A DNA stretch of 58,794 nt from Lachnospiraceae bacterium (GTDB taxonomy: Bacteria > Bacillota > Clostridia > Lachnospirales > Lachnospiraceae), in the NCBI GenBank assembly GCA_017483735.1, contig JAFUVF010000009.1, positions 1 through 58,794 of the forward strand, given 5' to 3'. A model generated the notes under the pieces. That model did no database searches. It was not told the origin of the DNA and saw only the letters and a list, made by a program, of their open reading frames with translations. Position 1 is the first letter of the stretch, and each line of letters begins with the position of its first letter. This document shows positions 45,036 to 54,777 of the stretch, piece by piece. The translations under genes and the position numbers were made by a program.

Positions 45036-45989
45036 ATGGAAAACAATTTAAAAAATTCCTTACAAAATGTAAAAAGAATCATAACCTGGATAGTGTGCGT
45101 AATCATTGTCCTCTCTGCGGCTTCGGGGTGCTTCTATTCCGTTTCCGAGCAGCAGAACGCCGTAGTCACACAGTTTGGTCAGGTTCTACGGACGGACACC
45201 GCCGGAATGTATTTTAAGGTTCCGTTCTTACAGCAGGTGCGAAAGGTAGATATTACCACTCACGGCACCGGAATCGGATATTCCATCGACGGAAACGGCC
45301 AGAACATAACCGATAATACAAACGGCATAATGATAACCTCGGATTTTAACCTTCTAAACATTGATTTCTATCTTGAATACAAGGTTTCCGACCCTGTGGC
45401 TTATCTCTACAATTCCAAGCAGCCGGAAGCAATCCTTCAAAACATCGCCCTTGCGAGCATACGAAGCGTTGTGTCCAACTACAGCGTGGATGATGCGATG
45501 ACTACGGGAAAGAGCCAGATACAGGCTGATGTAAAGGATGAGATGATAAAGGAGCTTTCCGAGCAGAATATCGGTATCTCCGTCGTAAACATTTCCGTAC
45601 AGGATTCCGAGCCTCCCACACAGGAAATTATTCAGGCATTTAAGGCTGTCGAAACCGCAAAGCAGGGTGCAGACACCGCAAACAATAATGCCCTGCAATA
45701 TCAAAATCAACAGATACCCGCAGCGGAAGCCAATGCCGACAAGATAATTCAGGATGCTGAGGCAAAAAAGACTGCAAGAATCGCCGAGGCGGAGGGACAG
45801 GTTGCCCGCTTCAACTCAATGTATGAACAATATAAGCTCAATCCTCTCATTACCAAAAAGAGAATGTTCTACGAGACCGTTGAGAGTATGCTTCCTAGTG
45901 CGAAGGTCATAATCACGGACGGAGGCACAGAGACGATGCTTCCCTTAGAGAGCTTTGCAGAGTTTAATGCAGCGACTGACGGCGAATAG
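45036..45989 (+). CDS. hflK: HflK-type SPFH/band 7 membrane protein
   Basis: A 317-residue protein with one N-terminal membrane helix (about 16-34) followed by YSVSEQQNAVVTQFGQVLRTDTAGMYFKVPFLQQV, the start of the SPFH domain. A long helical region (about 215-275, AEANADKIIQDAEAKKTARIAEAEGQ) leads to the C-terminus. HflK and HflC form a cage around the FtsH protease in other bacteria; ftsH is not in the window. AGGAGAACGTT precedes the ATG. The order hflK-hflC is conserved. Confidence 0.9.
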   Translation: MENNLKNSLQNVKRIITWIVCVIIVLSAASGCFYSVSEQQNAVVTQFGQVLRTDTAGMYFKVPFLQQVRKVDITTHGTGIGYSIDGNGQNITDNTNGIMITSDFNLLNIDFYLEYKVSDPVAYLYNSKQPEAILQNIALASIRSVVSNYSVDDAMTTGKSQIQADVKDEMIKELSEQNIGISVVNISVQDSEPPTQEIIQAFKAVETAKQGADTANNNALQYQNQQIPAAEANADKIIQDAEAKKTARIAEAEGQVARFNSMYEQYKLNPLITKKRMFYETVESMLPSAKVIITDGGTETMLPLESFAEFNAATDGE

Positions 45990-46005
45990 TAAAGGAGTAC
46001 CTGCA

Positions 46006-46881
46006 ATGAAAAAGATAATCGGCTCTACATTCGGAATAATCGTTATTTTAGCGATACTTATAACACTCATAAATGTGCCCTTTGTGGTACATCAAAAGGA
46101 ATTTGTCGTAGTGAAGCAATTCGGGAGAATCGTCTCCACCTATGACAATCCGGGGCTCCATGCAAAGGTTCCGTACATACAGTCCACGCAGCGGGTTTCC
46201 ACCGCTACAATCCTCTACGACATACCGGAATCAGATGTCATAACGAAGGATAAAAAGTCAATGATTGCGGATAATTATGTACTTTGGAGAGTGACTGACC
46301 CGACTAAATATATCCAGACACTTAACGCCATAGAAGCAAGAGCAAATGAGCGTGTGGAGGCTGCGGTCTACAATGCGACCAAGAATGTAATCTCCTCCAT
46401 GACACAGGATGAGGTCATTGCGGCAAGAGGCGATAAGCTCACGGATATGATTACGGAGCAGGCCAATTCCGATATCGGCGGCTACGGAATTTCAATAATA
46501 CAGTCTCAGATAAAGACGTTAGATTTGCCAAACGACAACAAGGAAGCAGTCTATCAGAGAATGATTTCCGAGAGAAATAATATCGCCGAGAGCTACAGAG
46601 CTACCGGCGAAGCACAGGCGCAGAAGATACGCAACGAAACCGACAAAAATACCGCCATTATGAGGGCTAATGCCGAAAAGCAGGCGGCTCAGATAGAGGC
46701 AGAGGGCGAAGCCGAATATATGAGAATCCTCTCCGAAGCATACAATGACAGCGACAAGGCTCTGTTCTATGAGTTTACAAGAAGCCTTGACGCCGTAAAG
46801 AAATCGCTCTCCGGCGGTAACAAGACCATAATATTAGACAAGAATTCCGAGCTTGCAAGGATACTTTACGGCACGAACTAA
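46006..46881 (+). CDS. hflC: HflC-type SPFH/band 7 membrane protein
   Basis: A 291-residue partner of HflK. An N-terminal membrane helix (about 5-25) is followed by QKEFVVVKQFGRIVSTYDNPGLHAKVPYIQSTQRV, then the SPFH domain and a helical tail (AEKQAAQIEAEGEAEYMRILSEAYN). The ATG at 46006 follows AAAGGAG; the frame is open further upstream but that part overlaps hflK and has no start signal. It begins 16 nt behind hflK and ends convergently 6 nt from the next gene. Confidence 0.9.
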   Translation: MKKIIGSTFGIIVILAILITLINVPFVVHQKEFVVVKQFGRIVSTYDNPGLHAKVPYIQSTQRVSTATILYDIPESDVITKDKKSMIADNYVLWRVTDPTKYIQTLNAIEARANERVEAAVYNATKNVISSMTQDEVIAARGDKLTDMITEQANSDIGGYGISIIQSQIKTLDLPNDNKEAVYQRMISERNNIAESYRATGEAQAQKIRNETDKNTAIMRANAEKQAAQIEAEGEAEYMRILSEAYNDSDKALFYEFTRSLDAVKKSLSGGNKTIILDKNSELARILYGTN

Positions 46882-46887
46882 AGCTCT

Positions 46888-47058
46888 CTATATCTGATGC
46901 CTTACAACCGCATACTCATCTCCGTTTCTGAAATACGGACAATCCTTATAGCCGCTTTGTATGAAGCGGCTATAATCATCCTCATCCATATTCACGGAGC
47001 AGAAATATTCCTCGTATTCCTCATCATACTCGTTGTAAGCACATTCATCACAGCGCAT
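46888..47058 (-). CDS. Small Cys-containing protein, DUF6472-like
   Basis: A 56-residue acidic protein, MRCDECAYNEYDEEYEEYFC followed by SVNMDEDDY and KDCPYF. Four cysteines in the pattern CxxC...C...C suggest metal binding. It resembles DUF6472 proteins of Lachnospiraceae, whose role is unknown. The ATG at 47058 follows TTGAGGATT; the longer frame begins at a TTG within that site. It lies 11 nt behind the AlkD-like gene. Confidence 0.75.
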   Translation of the reverse strand: MRCDECAYNEYDEEYEEYFCSVNMDEDDYSRFIQSGYKDCPYFRNGDEYAVVRHQI

Positions 47059-47069
47059 ATCACTAATCC

Positions 47070-47765
47070 TCAAGGTTTTATTTTCAACGTCTTAAGATAA
47101 GCCTTTTCTTCGTCCGTGATGCGATAGCTCTCGACGGATTTTTGTATCGCCTTGTTGTGCGTCCATTTGTCCAGACACTTCCCCTCTATATAGGGTATAA
47201 CCGCATCATACTGCTTTGCAAGCGCTGTCGCAAAATACCACGCTCTCATCATATTTATATAATATTCGTCAGATTCTACTTCTGCCACCATATCTGCATA
47301 TTCCAATCTGAAATCCTCATCAAGATAATGCTGCATAAGCATACCCGCAGCAAAACGCACTGTGTAGGTCTCATCCGACTTTATCCAGCTTTTTATTTTC
47401 TCCATAAGCTTGTTTTTATGCTTCTTAAATATCTTCGGGGAAAGCTGGTCGCAGGTCGCCCAGTTATCGATATATGGCAGGAAGGCTTCGACATACCCCA
47501 TACATTTATCATAATCCTTTTCAAGTGAAATTATAAATGCATGAAGCTGATTTTCGTCAAAATACCTATGGGGAAGAGCGCTTAAAAACTTTATGACTGT
47601 CTCTTTTTTATCCTCTGCCGCATACAGGTTTTTTGCATATTTTTTAAGCTCCGGCGTGCGCACTCCGATTATTGCATCCGCAGAGATATTGGGTATAAGC
47701 TTTGCCTGAAATTCCCCGTATTTTTTGTCCTGCAGCTCATACAGCTTAGATAGTATTTCTTCCAT
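47070..47765 (-). CDS. DNA alkylation repair protein (AlkD-like, HEAT repeats)
   Basis: A 231-residue all-helical protein. IGVRTPELKKYAKNLY, FDENQLHAFIISLEKDYDKCMGYVEAFLPYIDNWATCDQLSPKIFKKHK and AAGMLMQHYLDEDF match the AlkD-type glycosylase family, including the Trp and Asp at WATCD. These enzymes remove bulky alkylated bases without flipping them. Whether this one is active cannot be told from the motif alone. Confidence 0.85.
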   Translation of the reverse strand: MEEILSKLYELQDKKYGEFQAKLIPNISADAIIGVRTPELKKYAKNLYAAEDKKETVIKFLSALPHRYFDENQLHAFIISLEKDYDKCMGYVEAFLPYIDNWATCDQLSPKIFKKHKNKLMEKIKSWIKSDETYTVRFAAGMLMQHYLDEDFRLEYADMVAEVESDEYYINMMRAWYFATALAKQYDAVIPYIEGKCLDKWTHNKAIQKSVESYRITDEEKAYLKTLKIKP

Positions 47766-47778
47766 TTAACGCTTATCC

Positions 47779-48861
47779 TCACTGTCTGAAAAACTCCAGA
47801 CCGTCAAATATCTTCTCTCTGTGCATAAGGAGGTCTCCCTCTGTCAGATTTATCATTATGAGCACATGTCTGTTTGCCTTCTCTGAATACGCAAGCACAA
47901 TTCCCTGCTTGCCTGTCTCCTCCTCAAAGTCCATCTCATAATATACCCCGACTATATCATCCACCACATCAGTATAGCCAGAGAAATAATACAGGCTGTT
48001 CTCGTCTATCTTATAGCCCTCGCTCCCAAGTCCGCTTAAGCGGTTATTCATATCGCTTACAGCGCCGTCTATGGGATATGTGCCCGCCATCATGGTATAG
48101 AGAGCGTCGCCCGTATCTATCATTACCATTCCGCCAAAGTCCTCCACATCCGCATCGGAACCGACCTCAATACTCACATCATCAAGCTCCACTATCAGGA
48201 TTCCGGGCTCATCCCCCTTATATGTATCAAAGGTGTAGGCTCCGTCAATGCTGCTTCCCGCAATATCAGGGTCACTGTTATATTTGCTTACATCCTCGCC
48301 GTAATCATCATAAGCGCCGGAATCAGCATAGTCATCCCCATAAATTTTGTCATACAGCCTGTAATACTCATCCTCCGGCATATCATCTATAAGGTCATAA
48401 GCACTATCCAGAAGCTCATCCACATCATTATCGTTCTCAAATTTGTCGAGCGCATCCAAAAGTACATCCAGTGCGCCCTCCCAGTCCTCGCATTTTTTCT
48501 TTGCCTCCGCAAGCCCTACATAGTACTCCACATTGTCGGGATTATTTTTAATAAGTCTTTCATATACCGGTATTGCCGCCTCGTACAGATCTTCTCTCAA
48601 AAAGCTCTCGAGAAATCTTTTGTTCATATAATCCTCGTCAAGTCCAAGTACAGCTCCGCCCTCGGTCATCTTGTCCATAAGTCCGTCCATATCGCCGTTT
48701 TCTGCCGCTTCTATGCCTTCCTTAAAAAGCAATGCCGCCTCCAGGGGCTTTTTGAATACAAGGAAAAACATGGCGCAGGAAAGCGCCGCCGCTCCCACAA
48801 AGGTTCCAATCAATACCGGAATCAGCCATGCATTACTTTTTTTGCCTGTCTCGTTATTCAT
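47779..48861 (-). CDS. Membrane-anchored TPR protein of unknown function
   Basis: A 360-residue protein with one membrane helix (about 13-34) near the N-terminus. TPR-like helices follow (LFKEGIEAAENGDMDGLMDKM, AIPVYERLIKNNPDNVEYYVGLAEAKKKCEDWEGALDVLLDAL), then an acidic spacer. A beta-rich C-terminal domain (about 215-355) follows, with VELDDVSIEVGSDADVEDFGGMVMIDTG and a pattern like a small stand-alone sensor domain. The protein is probably displayed outside the membrane. Not recognised further. Confidence 0.7.
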   Translation of the reverse strand: MNNETGKKSNAWLIPVLIGTFVGAAALSCAMFFLVFKKPLEAALLFKEGIEAAENGDMDGLMDKMTEGGAVLGLDEDYMNKRFLESFLREDLYEAAIPVYERLIKNNPDNVEYYVGLAEAKKKCEDWEGALDVLLDALDKFENDNDVDELLDSAYDLIDDMPEDEYYRLYDKIYGDDYADSGAYDDYGEDVSKYNSDPDIAGSSIDGAYTFDTYKGDEPGILIVELDDVSIEVGSDADVEDFGGMVMIDTGDALYTMMAGTYPIDGAVSDMNNRLSGLGSEGYKIDENSLYYFSGYTDVVDDIVGVYYEMDFEEETGKQGIVLAYSEKANRHVLIMINLTEGDLLMHREKIFDGLEFFRQ

Positions 48862-48925
48862 GAAAATCTCTCCCTCTCAATCTCTACGCTGTCTACGGTT
48901 TCCTTTGCAAATGAATACATATGAC

Positions 48926-48955
48926 ATTCTAATTGTAAATGGTATGAAATGTCAA
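48926..48955 (-). promoter_or_regulatory. Promoter of the TPR protein gene
   Basis: TTGACA (48950-48955) and TAGAAT (48926-48931), spacer 18 bp, on the minus strand. TGACATT (48922-48928) and AATGTCA (48948-48954) form a dyad across the promoter; whether it is an operator is unknown. Confidence 0.6.
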
Positions 48956-48999
48956 TGCGAAAACAGGTTCTTTTCCTCTGTGAGGATAGTCCGGAAGGG

Positions 49000-49028
49000 T
49001 TGACCGCAGAGTAATTTAATGATAAATT
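49000..49028 (+). promoter_or_regulatory. Possible promoter of pta-ackA
   Basis: TTGACC (49000-49005) and TAAATT (49023-49028) are 17 bp apart. The roughly 60-nt leader contains a small hairpin GGGTG-CTAAA-CACCC (49062-49076) just before the ribosome binding site. Confidence 0.4.
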
Positions 49029-49091
49029 ATAGTGTATGGAGTATTCTTAAAACTATTATGAGGGTGCTAAACACCCGGAAGGGAGAAAAGT

Positions 49092-50093
49092 ATGTCATAT
49101 ATTGACATTATCAAGGAAAGGGCAAAGATTGACAAAAAGACCATCGTTTTGCCCGAGAGCAACGACAAGAGGACACTCATTGCCGCGTCCAAAATTATGG
49201 AGGAAGGGGTTGCAAACGTCATTCTCATAGGCGATGAGGAAAAGATTATGGACGGTGCCGGATGGCTGGAGATAGAGCTTGACGGCGTTCAGGTCATCAA
49301 TCCCAAGACCACCGAGAAGCTTGACGACTATGTGAATCTCTTGTACGAAACCAGAAAGGCAAAGGGAATGACCCCCGAACAGGCAAGGGAAATCCTTCTT
49401 AAGGACAATCTTACCTTCGGTATAGTAATGGTAAAGGCAAATGATGCGGACGGTATGGTTGCCGGCGCCTGCCACTCCACTGCGGACACGCTCCGCCCTG
49501 CGCTTCAGATACTTAAGACTGCTCCGGGCGTAAAGCTTGTTTCCGCATTCTTTATAATGGATACGGTATTCAAGGAGCAGGGAGAAAACGGCACGTTTAT
49601 CTTTGCGGACTGCGGACTTAATCAGGATCCCACTCCCGAGGAGCTTGCTGCCATTGCGGATTCCTCTGCAAGAAGCTTCAAATCCCTCATAGGTCCCAAG
49701 CCCGTTATCGCTATGCTTTCACACTCCACAAAAGGTTCAGCAAAGCATGCTCTCGTTGACAAGGTTACGGAAGCCACAAGGATTGCCAGGGAACAGTATC
49801 CGAACCTTGTTTTGGACGGAGAACTGCAGGTTGACGCGGCTCTTGTTCCCAGCGTAATGAAGACCAAGGCTCCCGGAAGCCCCGTTGCGGGACATGCGAA
49901 TATACTTATCTTCCCCAATCTCGATGCCGGAAATATCGGCTACAAGCTTGTGCAGAGACTTGGCGGTGCAGAGGCCTACGGTCCCATTCTTCAGGGTATC
50001 GCAAAGCCTGTAAATGACCTGTCCCGCGGCTGCTCATGGGAGGACATTGTAGGCGTTGTAGCTCTGACAGCAGTACAGGCAACACTTGTATAA
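49092..50093 (+). CDS. pta: Phosphate acetyltransferase
   Basis: A 333-residue protein of the short, DRTGG-domain-free class. [21 protein letters not shown] at the N-terminus, [49 protein letters not shown] and [34 protein letters not shown] are all diagnostic. It interconverts acetyl-CoA and acetyl phosphate, feeding AckA encoded 26 nt downstream. Together they make ATP from acetyl-CoA, a main energy route in fermenting Clostridia. Confidence 0.97.
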   Translation: MSYIDIIKERAKIDKKTIVLPESNDKRTLIAASKIMEEGVANVILIGDEEKIMDGAGWLEIELDGVQVINPKTTEKLDDYVNLLYETRKAKGMTPEQAREILLKDNLTFGIVMVKANDADGMVAGACHSTADTLRPALQILKTAPGVKLVSAFFIMDTVFKEQGENGTFIFADCGLNQDPTPEELAAIADSSARSFKSLIGPKPVIAMLSHSTKGSAKHALVDKVTEATRIAREQYPNLVLDGELQVDAALVPSVMKTKAPGSPVAGHANILIFPNLDAGNIGYKLVQRLGGAEAYGPILQGIAKPVNDLSRGCSWEDIVGVVALTAVQATLV

Positions 50094-50119
50094 ATTTCAG
50101 AAAGGAACATTCAAACAAA

Positions 50120-51316
50120 ATGAAGATTTTAGTAATTAACTGCGGAAGCTCCTCTTTAAAGTACCAGCTCATAGACTCAGATTCCGAAAAGTGGCTGGCA
50201 AAGGGTCTCTGCGAGAGAATAGGTATCGACGGAAGCCAGATTTCGTATCAGCCTGCGGGCGGCGACAAGGAGGAGACTGTATCGCCCATGCCCGACCACA
50301 AGGAGGCTATCCGCCTTGTGCTTGATGCGCTCACAAACGACAAAACAGGCGTACTTAAGAGTCTTGATGAAATCGATGCCGTAGGACACAGAATAGTGCA
50401 CGGCGGAGAAAAATTCGCAGATTCCACCATCATAAACGACGAGGTAATAAAGGCTATCGAGGAATGCAACGACCTTGCTCCTCTCCACAACCCCGCAAAC
50501 CTTATCGGAATCAACGCATGCAAGGCTCTTATGCCCAACACTCCCATGGTTGCCGTATTCGATACCGCATTCCACCAGACAATGCCGGAGAAGGCATATA
50601 TGTACGGTCTTCCCTATGAATATTACAAGAAGTACAAGATTCGCCGCTACGGCTTCCACGGCACCTCACACTCCTTTGTATCCAAGAGAGCCGCAGAGCT
50701 TCTCGGCAAAAAGTACGAGGATTTGAAGATTATAGTCTGCCACCTCGGAAACGGCGCATCCATATCCGCCGTAAAGAACGGAAAATGCGTGGATACATCA
50801 ATGGGTCTCACTCCCCTGCAGGGACTTATAATGGGAACCCGCTCCGGAGATATCGACCCCGCAATAATGGAGTTTATAGCGCACAAGGAGAATAAGAACA
50901 TTGACGAGATAATGACTATTCTCAACAAAAAGTCCGGCGTACAGGGTCTTTCCGACAATCTTTCATCGGATTTCAGAGACCTTGAAAAGGAGCATAATGC
51001 GGGCAATCCCAATGCGACACGTACTCTTGAAACCTTCTGCTATGCCGTTGCGAAGTACGTAGGTTCCTATGTTGCGGCAATGAACGGCGTGGATGTGATC
51101 TGCTTTACCGCAGGTATCGGCGAGAATGCTCCCCTTGTGAGAAAGTGGGTATGCGAGTACTTCGGATATCTCGGCGTAAAGATTGATGATGAGGCAAACG
51201 GAAAGAGAGGCGAGGATATCGTTATCTCAACCCCCGATTCCAAGACAAAGGTAATGGTTATCCCCACCAACGAGGAGCTTGCAATCGCAAGAGAGACCGT
51301 AAAGCTTGTAAAATAG
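50120..51316 (+). CDS. ackA: Acetate kinase
   Basis: A 398-residue kinase that makes ATP and acetate from acetyl phosphate. [17 protein letters not shown] is the N-terminal phosphate loop. [54 protein letters not shown] and [13 protein letters not shown] are the ASKHA-fold motifs. The ATG at 50120 was chosen because it starts the conserved motif; the open frame further upstream lies inside pta. A strong terminator follows. Confidence 0.97.
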   Translation: MKILVINCGSSSLKYQLIDSDSEKWLAKGLCERIGIDGSQISYQPAGGDKEETVSPMPDHKEAIRLVLDALTNDKTGVLKSLDEIDAVGHRIVHGGEKFADSTIINDEVIKAIEECNDLAPLHNPANLIGINACKALMPNTPMVAVFDTAFHQTMPEKAYMYGLPYEYYKKYKIRRYGFHGTSHSFVSKRAAELLGKKYEDLKIIVCHLGNGASISAVKNGKCVDTSMGLTPLQGLIMGTRSGDIDPAIMEFIAHKENKNIDEIMTILNKKSGVQGLSDNLSSDFRDLEKEHNAGNPNATRTLETFCYAVAKYVGSYVAAMNGVDVICFTAGIGENAPLVRKWVCEYFGYLGVKIDDEANGKRGEDIVISTPDSKTKVMVIPTNEELAIARETVKLVK

Positions 51317-51330
51317 CAATTAACATTATT

Positions 51331-51367
51331 AAAAGAACCTCTCCTGTTTTCGGGAGAGGTTCTTTTT
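51331..51367 (+). terminator. Terminator behind ackA, probably bidirectional
   Basis: AAGAACCTCTCC and GGAGAGGTTCTT pair around a short loop and are followed by TTTTTG. On the other strand the leading AAAA gives a short U-run behind the double-glycine gene A (stop at 51388). Confidence 0.85.
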
Positions 51368-51387
51368 GTTTTATAGCCTTAAGGCTT

Positions 51388-51693
51388 TTAGATATTTATG
51401 CCGCCGCTTCCTGCGGATGACCTGACAGCGTTTGCTTCTCCGGCATACAGCTGACCGTTCCTTTTGTAAACTATAAAGTCACGTCCGCATTTATTGCATC
51501 TATACTGTACTGTCTCCTCTTTGGAATTTGCCAGCACGCCGGTTGCGAAGTCCGCTGCCTTCTCCGTGCCGCAGAAGGGACATGCAATATTATATCCGTA
51601 GGAAACCAAAGACTTGTTTGTCTCCATAAAGCCGCCGTTTACGCCGTCAAGAGCGTCATCATCAAGCTCCATTGCCTTTATATTATCATTCAT
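51388..51693 (-). CDS. Double-glycine leader protein A with zinc-ribbon cargo
   Basis: A 101-residue protein. The leader MNDNIKAMELDDDALDGVNGG has the pattern of class II bacteriocin-type leaders: hydrophobic residues at -12, -7 and -4 and Gly-Gly at -2/-1 (residues 20-21). Cleavage would release an 80-residue cargo with CPFCGTE and CNKCGRDF, a four-cysteine zinc ribbon, and a small-residue-rich tail. The zinc ribbon is not a usual bacteriocin feature. It is the last gene behind the large repeat protein (19-nt gap). AAGGA lies 5 nt before the ATG. Processing and export by a C39 peptidase ABC transporter is inferred from the leader only. Confidence 0.75.
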   Translation of the reverse strand: MNDNIKAMELDDDALDGVNGGFMETNKSLVSYGYNIACPFCGTEKAADFATGVLANSKEETVQYRCNKCGRDFIVYKRNGQLYAGEANAVRSSAGSGGINI

Positions 51694-51712
51694 CTTAGTC
51701 CTTACTCCTTTC

Positions 51713-54700
51713 TTAAACGTATCTTCTCTTTACCAGTACTATTACGCAGGTCGCCGCTGCCAATGCAGAGAGTATGCTCATCACTATAAGAAGTATCATC
51801 ACATAATCCACATTCACGACACTGTAGCCGAGTGAGAACTGGGAGAAGCCGTCGATGTCGATGGTAACGGTGTTGGGGTCGTCATCCAAATCCTGAAGCA
51901 CTGTTATGACACCGTTGTGCTCATGCACTATGCTCCACCTCTTGTTGCTGTCCCTGTACTCTTCCGGTACATCGAAGGTTACTCTCAGGGTTGTTCCAAG
52001 CTCTTCGACATTTGCGTAGGTTCCGTTGTAGCTCTTCAACATATTCATGGTAAAGTATTCCACACTCTTCACGCCGCTTGGATTCATCTTCTTCTTGGCA
52101 TCGTTTGTCAGATACTCGGAGTTGTCAAGTATGCTCATATTAAGTCTTACTTCCTCTCCGTTCATCGCAGCCATCTTTTCCTCGTCGGTAAGGACACTTG
52201 CAACCACTGCATTGAAGTTCTTAAACTTCGGATTGTTGTAGCCCTGAACTCCGGTTCCGTCTGCATTTCCGGACAATTCATCATTTAAGACGATTTTCAG
52301 ATTTCCTCTCTCCGCTGCCTGATAGAGAAGCTGTGTTATTGAGCCGTCTCTTATTGCCGCCTCGACATCATTTCTCGTAAGTCCAAGCTCATACGCAAGT
52401 CCGTGGCTGCTCTCAAGAGTATCGTTTTCATCATCCACAATCTGTATCTCAGGCATTGTGTTAATTACATCCATTACTCCCTCGGATGCCGGCTCTGCGG
52501 ATGCGAGCGGTAATGGCTCTGCGCTTGCTGCAGGTGCCTGCGTTGCTGTGGGCGCCTTGGTGGCTGCAGGTGCCTTGGTGGCTGTCGGCGCCTTTGTAGC
52601 TGTAGGAGCCGGTGTTGCGGCGGGCGTTACGGAATTCATCTTTGAAGGGTCATCCACTATAACTGAGGATCTCTTTTCAACATTCCTGTCATCCGTAACC
52701 TTCTTAAGGGTAGTTGAATACTGTACAAATATAGCGGTTATCTCATGATCCTTCTTTAAGTTCTTAAACTTGTAGCTGCTCTGTGCGCCTATTCTGTCTC
52801 CGTCTACTACGACATCATAGAGAACCCAGCCGCTGTCGGACGAAATATTAAACTTGATATCGCTTCCCTCATTGTAGTAGTTCTTTCCTTCATTTGTTAT
52901 GCTTCCTCCGCCGACAACAGATGCCTTTATCCTGTACTGTGTCTTTGAGTTCTGCGCAAAGTTTGCAACCAGATTATAATCGGAGGTAATGTTGTTTATG
53001 GTATATGAGGTGTTGTTGCTTACCACATTTCCGTTGAGCGTCCAATACTGGAAGGTATATCCGGAATTAGCCTTTGCGCTGACAGTGGTCTTCTGCCCTG
53101 CGGCATAGCTTCCGGTTCCTCCGGTTATTGTACCTGCATTGTTCGGATAAACCGATGCGGATACATTGTAATTGCTCTTTTCATATACGAGGATAAATTC
53201 TCTGTCTGACTGAAGATTATTTACCTCTATGGTCTGGGAGGTAGAGAATACCTTCCCGTTCTCATTCCAGGACACGAACTTATATCCGCTTGCGGGAGTT
53301 ACGGAAAGTACAGCCTTCTCCCCCGGCTTATAGGAGCCGTTACCCGTGAAGGTTCCGGCATTCGCTATTGCGTTCTTAACCACAACCTTGTAGCTTGCGC
53401 GCTCAAAGACTGCCGTCGCCTTAATGTTTGAAGAAATATTGTTTAGGGCTATGGTGCTGGATGCATAAGTGCTGCTCAGCCCCTCAATCTTCCATTCCTT
53501 GAACCTGAAGCCCTCGTTGGGAGAAGCCACAAGTGTAACGGTAGCACCCTTTGCATAGCTTCCTGCTCCGGATACGATACCTGCCTGTGCATCATTTACA
53601 GCAACCGTAACGCTGTACATAGTCTGGGCGCTTGTTTCAAGATTTACCGTAGCCGAGCCAAATATGTCGGTATCCTCATAGGACATTGCAACTACACTTA
53701 ATACAGCACTGGTCTCGTCCTTGTCAACATTCAAAATACCATTCTGAGTTATATATGTATTAGCAGAATATGCTCCTACAACATCCCAGATAACTCTTCC
53801 GTCAACACCGGGATCCTTATCCACAGCTGCGCTAAACTGCTGCTGTGTTCCCTTGTATACTGTCTGCTTTGCCGGAGCTACAGATACCGACTTAACCCGT
53901 CCCTGAGGAGCCGTTGTCGGAGCCGTGGTTGGCGCTGTAGTGGGTGCTGTGGTCGGTGCTGTGGTCGGTGCCGCTGTCTGTGTAGGCTCAGCTGTGGGTG
54001 CCTGCGTAGGCTGCGTAGTGGGCTCCGGTGTAGGTGTGGGCGTAGGAGCTGTCGTCGGCTCCGGTGTGGGTGCCGCTATTCTAATATTGAAGCTTTTGCT
54101 CTGCGCTCTTCCGTATCCGCCGTCATCCGCAAATGTTACATCCACCTGTCCGGAGGTGTTGACTGCACCGTTTCCGCTTATAGGAGTAACGACTATGCCT
54201 ACAGTGCCTCCTGCAGGAATATCATTCAGACTTCCTGTTGCGGAATGATTTACCACTGCGCTGCCCGTAACTCTGTAAATGATGCTTATGGGCGCATTGC
54301 CGGTATTTCTTACCGTAAGGGTTTTGCCCTGCGGAGTATCGTTAGCGGACAAATCCCAGCCCAGATCGCCTGACAGTACAAAAGCCTTTTCTATCGGTGC
54401 TTCAGTAGGTGTCGGCTCCTGTGTAGGTTCCGGCGTCTGTGTAGGTTCCTGTGTAGGCTCCTGTGTAGGCTCCGGTGTAGGTTCCGGTGTAGGTTCTGGT
54501 GTGGGCTCCTGCGTAGGCTCCGGCTCCTGTGTAAGTTCCGGTGTCTCCGTTTCTGAAGGCGTTTCGGTCTCTATAGTTTCTCCGCCGCCTTCACTCGAAA
54601 TCTCCTGTCCCTGTCCCGATTCCCCGTCCGTAGCCAAAACTACGATACCGGTAATGTTTGCGAAACACATACTCAGGGAAAGAATCAGGGCTAAAACTGT

Positions 54701-54736
54701 TTTTTGAATCCTTTTCAATTTTAAAAACCTTTTCAT
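51713..54736 (-). CDS. Large secreted, membrane-anchored repeat protein (Ig-like, InlB B-type repeats, Pro/Thr linkers)
   Basis: A 1007-residue protein. The signal peptide lies at about 1-35. A first Pro/Thr/Glu linker (65-112) is followed by a beta domain with NTGNAPISIIYRV (about 115-220), a second linker (222-277) and a Big_2-like domain (280-370). Four B-type repeats of about 74 residues start near 373, 449, 523 and 600; each begins YxVxxxV and contains GTGSYxxGxxxTVSAxxNxGYxFxxW-like sequence. A third, Ala/Pro/Thr linker near 700 precedes a C-terminal domain with a membrane helix and the basic stop KRRYV. The ATG at 54736 follows AGGTGG and starts the signal peptide; 33 residues of upstream open frame overlap the neighbour and were rejected. 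It lies between double-glycine genes B and A. Confidence 0.82.
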   Translation of the reverse strand: MKRFLKLKRIQKTVLALILSLSMCFANITGIVVLATDGESGQGQEISSEGGGETIETETPSETETPELTQEPEPTQEPTPEPTPEPTPEPTQEPTQEPTQTPEPTQEPTPTEAPIEKAFVLSGDLGWDLSANDTPQGKTLTVRNTGNAPISIIYRVTGSAVVNHSATGSLNDIPAGGTVGIVVTPISGNGAVNTSGQVDVTFADDGGYGRAQSKSFNIRIAAPTPEPTTAPTPTPTPEPTTQPTQAPTAEPTQTAAPTTAPTTAPTTAPTTAPTTAPQGRVKSVSVAPAKQTVYKGTQQQFSAAVDKDPGVDGRVIWDVVGAYSANTYITQNGILNVDKDETSAVLSVVAMSYEDTDIFGSATVNLETSAQTMYSVTVAVNDAQAGIVSGAGSYAKGATVTLVASPNEGFRFKEWKIEGLSSTYASSTIALNNISSNIKATAVFERASYKVVVKNAIANAGTFTGNGSYKPGEKAVLSVTPASGYKFVSWNENGKVFSTSQTIEVNNLQSDREFILVYEKSNYNVSASVYPNNAGTITGGTGSYAAGQKTTVSAKANSGYTFQYWTLNGNVVSNNTSYTINNITSDYNLVANFAQNSKTQYRIKASVVGGGSITNEGKNYYNEGSDIKFNISSDSGWVLYDVVVDGDRIGAQSSYKFKNLKKDHEITAIFVQYSTTLKKVTDDRNVEKRSSVIVDDPSKMNSVTPAATPAPTATKAPTATKAPAATKAPTATQAPAASAEPLPLASAEPASEGVMDVINTMPEIQIVDDENDTLESSHGLAYELGLTRNDVEAAIRDGSITQLLYQAAERGNLKIVLNDELSGNADGTGVQGYNNPKFKNFNAVVASVLTDEEKMAAMNGEEVRLNMSILDNSEYLTNDAKKKMNPSGVKSVEYFTMNMLKSYNGTYANVEELGTTLRVTFDVPEEYRDSNKRWSIVHEHNGVITVLQDLDDDPNTVTIDIDGFSQFSLGYSVVNVDYVMILLIVMSILSALAAATCVIVLVKRRYV

Positions 54737-54777
54737 TTTTCCACCTTTCTTTTTTGTTATATAGCTAAATTTACTTG

